A DNA stretch of 64,000 bases from JABDKH01 sp963768565 (GTDB taxonomy: Bacteria; Bacteroidota; Rhodothermia; Rhodothermales; JABDKH01): positions 62,001 to 126,000 of the forward strand of contig CAVYIO010000038.1 in assembly GCA_963768565.1 (NCBI GenBank), read 5' to 3'. Numbering within the stretch: the first letter of the stretch is position 1; every line of letters starts with the position of its first letter. Positions 58,748-64,000 of the stretch are shown in pieces. The translations under genes were made by a program, and so were the position numbers. The notes below the pieces were generated by a model. It was given only the letters and a program-made list of their open reading frames with translations. It had not been told where the DNA came from and did no database searches.

Positions 58748-59740
58748 TCAGGTGCCGGGTTTGTCGGAGTCGTCACCGCGACCGATCGCGTCACGCATAC
58801 CCGTGTCAGACTGGATATTGCGAAGCCGGTAGTAGTCCATGATGCCGAGGTTGCCCGATCTAAACGCCTCGGCAATGGCTCTCGGCACAGCGGCTTCCGC
58901 CTCCATGACCTTCGCCTCCTGCTCCACAACCGCGGCCTTCATTTCCTGCTCACGGGCGACTGCCGCGGCCCTGCGCTCCTCCGCCTTTGCTCGAGCGACC
59001 TGAAGATCTGCGTCTGCCTGATTCGCCTGGAGCATGGCTCCGATGTTATCGCCAACGTCAACATCTGCGATGTCGATCGAAAGGATCTCGAACGCAGTGC
59101 CCGAATCAAGGCCCTTTGAGAGAACCACCTTGGAAATCGAGTCCGGATTCTCCAGAACCTCTTTGTAGGTGTTGGCCGAACCGATTGTCGACACGATGCC
59201 TTCTCCTACGCGGGCAATGATGGTCTCTTCGCCGGCACCACCGACCAGTCGGTCGATATTGGCTCGCAGCGTGACCCTTGAAACGGCGCGAAGCTGGATG
59301 CCGTCCTTGGCAACCGCCGATACCGGAGGTGTTTCGATGACCTTCGGATTGACGGACATCTGCACGGCCTCATAGACGTCACGGCCAGCCAGATCGATGG
59401 CGGCCGCCTGCGTGTACTGCAGGTCAATGTTCGCCTTGTCGGCCGAAATAAGGGCATTGACCACCTTCTGCACGTTGCCGCCCGCCAGGAAATGCGCCTC
59501 CAGCTGCGGAGTCTCGAGGTGAACCCCAGCCTTGTGCCCGGTAATCATTGACTTCACGATGGCCGCGGGAGGCACTTTGCGGAGCCTCATTCCCACCAGA
59601 TCGCGAACCAGTTTCAACTTGACGCCCGAGAAGTAAGCCGTCACCCACAGGCCAACGGGAATGAAGTACAGAAAAAGAACAAGGCCGATTATGACGAGCA
59701 GGATGATCAGTAATCCTGCTCCGGAAAGAAGTGTTTCCAT
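58748..59740 (-). CDS. floA: Flotillin-like protein FloA
   Basis: A 330-residue SPFH-type protein (YqfA/FloA family) from ATG 59740. The N-terminal membrane segment (LLIILLVIIGLVLFLYFIPVGLWV) anchors it, followed by the conserved GVKLKLVRDLVGMRLRKV and HLETPQLEAHFLAGGNV. The second half contains QANQADADLQVARAKAEERR and a Glu/Ala coiled coil that drives oligomerisation. FloA organises membrane microdomains and affects fluidity. The longer frame to 59869 overlaps moaC and is rejected. Confidence 0.95.
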   Translation of the reverse strand: METLLSGAGLLIILLVIIGLVLFLYFIPVGLWVTAYFSGVKLKLVRDLVGMRLRKVPPAAIVKSMITGHKAGVHLETPQLEAHFLAGGNVQKVVNALISADKANIDLQYTQAAAIDLAGRDVYEAVQMSVNPKVIETPPVSAVAKDGIQLRAVSRVTLRANIDRLVGGAGEETIIARVGEGIVSTIGSANTYKEVLENPDSISKVVLSKGLDSGTAFEILSIDIADVDVGDNIGAMLQANQADADLQVARAKAEERRAAAVAREQEMKAAVVEQEAKVMEAEAAVPRAIAEAFRSGNLGIMDYYRLRNIQSDTGMRDAIGRGDDSDKPGT

Positions 59741-59765
59741 GACTGCGAGTGTTAGAAGGGATTTG

Positions 59766-60257
59766 TCAGTTGTCCGACTTGAGGTAGTCCCCACTCTGGC
59801 CGCCCGTCTTGGCCAGCAGGTGGATACCCGAGATTTCGATGTTCTTCGATACCGATTTACACATGTCATACACCGTCAGCGCCGCAATGGACACCGCGGT
59901 CAGTGCTTCCATCTCCACGCCGGTGGGTCCGGTGCTCTTCGCAAAGGCCCGTATCTCTACGGAGAAGTCACGCTCATTGAGAGTAAGGTCAACGTCGATT
60001 CCCCTCAGGTCCACGTCATGGCACAGCGGAATCAGTTTGCTGGTCTGCTTGGCGCCCATGATTCCCGCGACCTGCGAAAGTGCGAGCACATCACCCTTGC
60101 GAACTTCGCGATCTCGGATCAAATGGAACGCCGTCTCGCCGACGAATACGGTCCCGGTAGCGACCGCCGTGCGGACGCTACTTGGCTTGTCTGAAACATC
60201 TACCATATGCACGCCGCCTTCCGGGTCGACGTGCGTCAGAATTTCTCCCTGAGACAT
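59766..60257 (-). CDS. moaC: Cyclic pyranopterin monophosphate synthase MoaC
   Basis: A 163-residue protein for the second step of molybdenum-cofactor synthesis. Typical MoaC parts are MVDVSDKPSSVRTAVATG, KGDVLALSQVAGIMGAKQTS, IPLCHDVDL and GVEMEALTAVSIAALTVYDM with the ending IHLLAKTGGQSG. It follows moaA in the same direction with a 91-base gap. No molybdoenzyme gene with an obvious Mo-cofactor site is in the window. Confidence 0.97.
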   Translation of the reverse strand: MSQGEILTHVDPEGGVHMVDVSDKPSSVRTAVATGTVFVGETAFHLIRDREVRKGDVLALSQVAGIMGAKQTSKLIPLCHDVDLRGIDVDLTLNERDFSVEIRAFAKSTGPTGVEMEALTAVSIAALTVYDMCKSVSKNIEISGIHLLAKTGGQSGDYLKSDN

Positions 60258-60348
60258 GCTTCTCGTGTTGTAGTGATCAGAGTTAGAGTGGGTACGTAAT
60301 ACTCAAACGAAGATAGCCGCGACCTGTTCGTGCCGCAAGGTGTTGTCG

Positions 60349-61338
60349 TCAGCCCCCGATAAGGATCATGGGCCTGTTCTCGTCATCGACCAGATTGTAC
60401 ATACCGGCATGCTGAGGTGCTTTTCGTCGTACGGCGTCGGAGATCTCAGCCTCCAGTTCGGCGTCCGAACGTCCCTCACGAATCATGTCTCGGAGGCTGA
60501 CCTCGCGCCTCCCGAAAAGACACACTTTCAGATTGCCATCCGCGGTCAAACGAAGCCGGTCGCAGGTATCGCAAAAATGATCACTCATCGACGAAATGAA
60601 TCCGATCGTACCTGTGAAATTCGGGACACGGAATTCCTTCGCTGTCGCGCTGGGTCGACCGGGCACGTGAACGAGTTCACCGTACTTCCGCTCGATTTCA
60701 TCTCGCATATCACTCCACGGCACGAAATAGTCGTCACTCCAGCCGTTGCCGGAAAACGGCATGTATTCTATGAACCGGATGCTCACCGGCATGGTCTCCG
60801 TCATCGCGACGAAGTCAACCAGTTCGTCTTCGTTCACACCTTTCATTACGACGCAGTTGATCTTCAGGGGCGTGTAGCCGTGTTCGATCGCCAGGTCTAT
60901 CGCCGTCAGCACCTTGTCGAGACCCGGGCGCCGGGTGATGCTTTCAAACCGTGCCGCTTGCAGAGTATCCAGGCTGAGGTTGATTGCGCTGAGTCCCGCT
61001 GAGCGCAGCGCGGCAATCTTGCGATCGAGCAGCATCCCGTTGGTGGTCATCATGACGGCCCGGACGCCCTGAATTGATGCCAGTGATCCAACGAGTTTCT
61101 CGATGTCCTTCCGGACGAGCGGCTCGCCGCCCGTTAGCCGAATTCGTGAAACCCCGTTCCGGGCAAATATCCCCGCAACTCGCACGATCTCCTCAAACGT
61201 GAGAAGATCGGAGCGCGGATTCAGGTCCACGCCCTCTGCCGGCATGCAGTAGTGGCATCGGAGATTACATCTCTCCGTTACTGAGATCCGCAGATAGGAA
61301 TGCTGCCGACCGTGAAGGTCGGTCAGAATGTCGCTCAT
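60349..61338 (-). CDS. moaA: GTP 3',8-cyclase MoaA (radical SAM)
   Basis: A 329-residue radical-SAM enzyme making the first cyclic pterin intermediate from GTP. The SAM cluster is CNLRCHYCMP (near residue 24), and the second cluster is CDTCDRLRLTADGNLKVC (about residue 260). The LTGGEPLVR block and the C-terminal double glycine (MILIGG), needed for activity, are present. It is the first gene of the moaA-moaC-floA minus-strand group. Confidence 0.97.
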   Translation of the reverse strand: MSDILTDLHGRQHSYLRISVTERCNLRCHYCMPAEGVDLNPRSDLLTFEEIVRVAGIFARNGVSRIRLTGGEPLVRKDIEKLVGSLASIQGVRAVMMTTNGMLLDRKIAALRSAGLSAINLSLDTLQAARFESITRRPGLDKVLTAIDLAIEHGYTPLKINCVVMKGVNEDELVDFVAMTETMPVSIRFIEYMPFSGNGWSDDYFVPWSDMRDEIERKYGELVHVPGRPSATAKEFRVPNFTGTIGFISSMSDHFCDTCDRLRLTADGNLKVCLFGRREVSLRDMIREGRSDAELEAEISDAVRRKAPQHAGMYNLVDDENRPMILIGG

Positions 61339-61454
61339 GGGTCACCGAAATCGATAATGTGTGAGTCTAACGAATCGAACGCCAGGTCGTTCGCTGCGCA
61401 ACAACCAGAATACACCGGCCGTAAGGGCTGTGAAAGGGCAAACAAAGTAATGCA

Positions 61455-61676
61455 ATGAAAGATCGATCCAGGCCACTGGTTCTCGCCGCGCTGGTGCTGC
61501 TGCTCGTCGCGCTGTCCACCATCGACATTTCTTTCATTCCGCTCGGCGGCCTCGGCCGACAGATCCTACCGTGGATCGTCGTAGGAATCATTGTGCTCTT
61601 CCTTTCGCGCGGCGGGTGCTGCGGAAATAGCTGTCGTAGCGATGACGACGCGGATGAAGCGCCTCATTCGCCGTAA
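61455..61676 (+). CDS. Small membrane protein with Cys-rich, acidic tail
   Basis: A 73-residue protein. Two hydrophobic helices (VLAALVLLLVALSTI and ILPWIVVGIIVLFL) are followed by RGGCCGNSCRSDDDADEAPHSP, with three Cys and an acidic end. I recognise no family. It is encoded on the plus strand between divergent moaA and the convergent amidohydrolase gene, overlapping the latter's stop by 13 bases. Because it is short, its reality depends on conservation; the hydrophobic pattern supports it. Confidence 0.55.
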   Translation: MKDRSRPLVLAALVLLLVALSTIDISFIPLGGLGRQILPWIVVGIIVLFLSRGGCCGNSCRSDDDADEAPHSP

Positions 61677-63355
61677 ACCTGTTGGCCCCCGAGGAATGTC
61701 GCGGTGACACGTGCATCCAGAATGGCCGCCGCGGGAATTGTCATAATATCCCGATCCAGGATCACGAAGTCTGCAAACTTGCCCTCGGTTATTGAGCCCA
61801 CTTCGTCTTCCATAAAGCCTGCGTAGGCGGCCTCGATGGTGAAACCACGTAGGGCAGCCACGCGCGAGACGCGCTCCTGAGGGAGCCAGCCTCCGTCGGG
61901 ATACCCATCTGCATCCTGTCGCGTAATCGCAGCATGAAACCCTTTCATCGGGTCGACGGATTCCACAGGGAAGTCGGACCCGAATGGCACATGCGTACCT
62001 GAGTCTATTAACGTCTTCCACGCATAAGCGCCGGCAAGCCGATCCGCTCCGAGCCGTTCCTCGGCCCAGTACATGTCGCTGGTAGCGTGCGTCGGCTGCA
62101 TGGCTGCAATCACGCCCAGGGCCTGGAACCGCGGAATGTCGGTGGGGCTCACGATTTGAGCGTGCTCGATTCTGGGCCTGATGACCGACAGGTCATGCGA
62201 CTGGCCAAGTTCTTCATAAATGTCGAGAACGATTCGAACGGCGTCGTCACCTATCGCATGCACGGCAGGCTGCAGGCCGCACTCGACCGTCCGCATTACC
62301 GCGTCCCTGAGTTCCTTTGCGCTCTTTCGCATCAACCCCCGGTTACCGGCATCGTCCGAGTAGTCTTCAAGCAGAGACGCGCCGCGACTTCCAAGAGCGC
62401 CATCGGCATACAACTTGACGGCCCGTACCGTCAGCAGGTCACCATAGGCGTTGACCGGTCCGTCGCTGCACACCTGTTGAAACAGGCTCTTCAAATCCTC
62501 GGTCATGCCGTACAGTCGGAGCGTGACCTTCCCTTCATCCACAAGTCTCCGATAGATATTCAGCGTGTCGAGCTGTAGCCCCGGTTCGTGCACCCCGGTC
62601 AAGCCGAGTGCGGCCGCATCGGCCATGGCGCGTTCAATCGCCTGAGTGATCAGCTCCGCAGACGGCTCGGGAGCGACCTCATTCACCTGATCAGACGCGC
62701 TGTCAATGAGCAGACCCGTCGCGACCCCCGCCGCATCTCTTACAATTCTACCTCCGACCGGGTCAGGTGTACGGCCATCTATGTCAATTCCCACCTCAGC
62801 AAGAGCTGCGGAGTTCAGCAGTGACGCGTGTCCGTCCACGCGCTCAAGCCAGACGGGGCGATCGGGGAAAATGGGATCGATATCGCCTCGTGTCGGAAAG
62901 CGCTTCTCCGCCCAGTCGTTCTGGTCCCACCCTCGTCCACGGAGCCACGCACCGTCCGGCAACGTGCTCTCTCGCTCTCGCAGCAGGGAGACAACCTCCG
63001 TGATCGACGTCGTTCCTCTCAGGTCGACGTTCATCCTGATGAAACCGTGATTCACCAGGTGCCCGTGAGAGTCGATCAGACCGGGAACGACCGTGCGACC
63101 AGCCGCATCCAGCACGGTGCGTGCGGCGAATCGGGACACGATATCCAGACTGTCACCGACTGCGACAAACCTCCCATCCATGACGGCGAAAGCATTCGCA
63201 TGAGGGACGTGCTCGTCGACCGTGTAGACGTTGGCGTTGACCACGATCAGATCCACACGCTCGGTGCAACCGACTGTAGCACAAAGTACTACCAATAGTC
63301 GCCACGCGTACAGCCGCCGCTCGTATCTGCCCTTCGAAATCCCGTTGCATAGCAT
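61664..63355 (-). CDS. Amidohydrolase lipoprotein, YtcJ-like
   Basis: About 563 residues from the ATG at 63355 (MLCNGISKGRYERRLYAW); the longer frame overlaps the next gene's 3' end. A signal peptide ends in a lipobox (VLCATVGC). The amidohydrolase-3 fold shows VNANVYTVDEH, TVVPGLIDSHGHLVNHG (metal-site HxH), RIEHAQIVSPTDIP, QPTHATSDMYW and FGSDFPVESVDP. Members hydrolyse diverse N-acyl or amide substrates; the substrate is unknown. The protein is probably attached to the membrane facing the periplasm. Confidence 0.92.
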   Translation of the reverse strand: MLCNGISKGRYERRLYAWRLLVVLCATVGCTERVDLIVVNANVYTVDEHVPHANAFAVMDGRFVAVGDSLDIVSRFAARTVLDAAGRTVVPGLIDSHGHLVNHGFIRMNVDLRGTTSITEVVSLLRERESTLPDGAWLRGRGWDQNDWAEKRFPTRGDIDPIFPDRPVWLERVDGHASLLNSAALAEVGIDIDGRTPDPVGGRIVRDAAGVATGLLIDSASDQVNEVAPEPSAELITQAIERAMADAAALGLTGVHEPGLQLDTLNIYRRLVDEGKVTLRLYGMTEDLKSLFQQVCSDGPVNAYGDLLTVRAVKLYADGALGSRGASLLEDYSDDAGNRGLMRKSAKELRDAVMRTVECGLQPAVHAIGDDAVRIVLDIYEELGQSHDLSVIRPRIEHAQIVSPTDIPRFQALGVIAAMQPTHATSDMYWAEERLGADRLAGAYAWKTLIDSGTHVPFGSDFPVESVDPMKGFHAAITRQDADGYPDGGWLPQERVSRVAALRGFTIEAAYAGFMEDEVGSITEGKFADFVILDRDIMTIPAAAILDARVTATFLGGQQVYGE

Positions 63356-63390
63356 TCGTACCTGTGTATGAGCCCGACCGGGTCGACACG

Positions 63391-63966
63391 TCACGGACGG
63401 CGCGACATCCTCCTGGTGCGAACGTAGTCCGAAATGTGATCGCCATATCGATCGACAAAGTCCGCCAGGTGATCCGTCCCGCGAACGGTTCCACGACATT
63501 CCTCGGCGCCGCAGCTGCAGTGAAAGTCGGGCATCGCTTCGTTGTGAAGAGTGGCATACTCGAGCGTGACTTCATCGCCAGGCTCCAGATCGCGCCGAGC
63601 CACGAGATCAAGTCCGGTCAACCAGCACGATGGATCGCACGAATGATCTATCGGCTTCCAGTGCTCCGGATCCCGACTCCAGATCGCCCACACCTCGTCC
63701 GTAAGCGGCCACGCTCGCTGTCCGAACCACGATAGATGTGGCTCGCGCCAGACCGACTCAACGTAGCGCCTCGTGACGAGCTCATGAGGCTGCCCCTCGA
63801 AAGTCACTACTCGCTCACCGGCCTTGAACGCGCGCGAGACAAACACACCGTAATTCTCTGGATCTTTCGTACGCACATACCATCCGGTCCGGCGGTCGCG
63901 GTGGCGGCCGATCGCTGCTTTCACAATCTGACGCGTAAATCCTTCAAGCCCGGCAGGGTCGTTCAT
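63391..63966 (-). CDS. SET-domain protein, possible lysine methyltransferase (5' end near window edge)
   Basis: A 191-residue protein from ATG 63966; the frame remains open to the window edge, so the true start may lie outside. The SET pattern is visible: NYGVFVSRAFKAGERVVTFEG at the start, the catalytic-fold IDHSCDPSCW (in place of NH.C.PN), RRDLEPGDEVTLEYAT, and a post-SET-like cysteine cluster FHCSCGAEECRGTV. SET proteins methylate lysines using SAM. Bacterial members may act on small basic proteins or be of eukaryote-like origin. The target is unknown. Confidence 0.82.
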   Translation of the reverse strand: MNDPAGLEGFTRQIVKAAIGRHRDRRTGWYVRTKDPENYGVFVSRAFKAGERVVTFEGQPHELVTRRYVESVWREPHLSWFGQRAWPLTDEVWAIWSRDPEHWKPIDHSCDPSCWLTGLDLVARRDLEPGDEVTLEYATLHNEAMPDFHCSCGAEECRGTVRGTDHLADFVDRYGDHISDYVRTRRMSRRP

Positions 63967-64000
63967 CAGGCACAGGTCGGCACTTCCTGGATCCGTCGCC

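Noticed and set aside
58929..59869. Longer N-termini for floA and its neighbour
   Set aside because: The extra N-terminal parts overlap preceding genes and are Arg/Ser/Thr-rich shadow sequence. Internal ATG codons begin the conserved or plausible fold.

Overview
The window reads as a chromosomal segment from an aerobic, moderately GC-rich member of the Bacteroidota/Rhodothermota branch, most like Rhodothermales. The evidence is a giant SprA-type outer-membrane protein (type IX secretion translocon), a complete alternative complex III locus (actA-F), a caa3-type oxidase with a haem c domain on subunit II, a TonB receptor followed by a DUF4249 lipoprotein, and a promoter resembling the Bacteroidota TAnnTTTG element. 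No rRNA, tRNA, CRISPR array, IS element or phage gene was seen. Gene density is high and only one gene-free stretch exceeds 300 bases.

Layout: 1-2.8 kb holds the end of dnaX, ybaB, recR and an iron-type ABC permease. 2.9-4.8 kb holds a saccharopine-dehydrogenase-like enzyme and a convergent SDR. 5.1-13.2 kb is sprA. 13.2-18.8 kb is a housekeeping stretch (lipB, a DUF423 protein, a cold-shock protein, ybeY, hpf, metF, a nucleosidase homologue). 18.4-32 kb is a minus-strand respiratory supercluster, transcribed actA-B-C-D-E-F, then an unknown membrane protein, a SCO protein, and cox subunits II, I, III and IV. It moves electrons from quinol through alternative complex III and c haems to O2.

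32.1-46.7 kb has a MATE exporter, a glycosyltransferase fused to a degenerate sugar-transferase module, accA, a thioesterase, nadC, a WcaJ-like initiating glycosyltransferase, a predicted seven-bladed secreted propeller, a GDPD lipoprotein, an SLC12-like transporter and a NatAB-type ABC exporter. 46.7-53.8 kb has the TonB receptor/DUF4249 pair, uvrB, rpmE with a clear promoter and terminator, and thymidine phosphorylase. 53.9-56.1 kb is the most interesting unexplained locus: PspA, a soluble coiled-coil protein with a similar C-terminal tail, and a membrane-anchored coiled-coil protein. 56.1-64 kb has enoyl-CoA hydratase, a CNNM/CorC-type protein, floA with an unknown partner, moaC, moaA, a YtcJ-like amidohydrolase lipoprotein and a SET-domain protein running to the window edge.

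Eight genes, several of them normally essential or central (coxA, actB, lipB), are interrupted by frameshifts. All twelve breakpoints can be explained as small net insertions, mostly lengthened short homopolymers. This looks like sequencing or assembly error rather than gene decay, so I annotate these as single genes with corrected ends.
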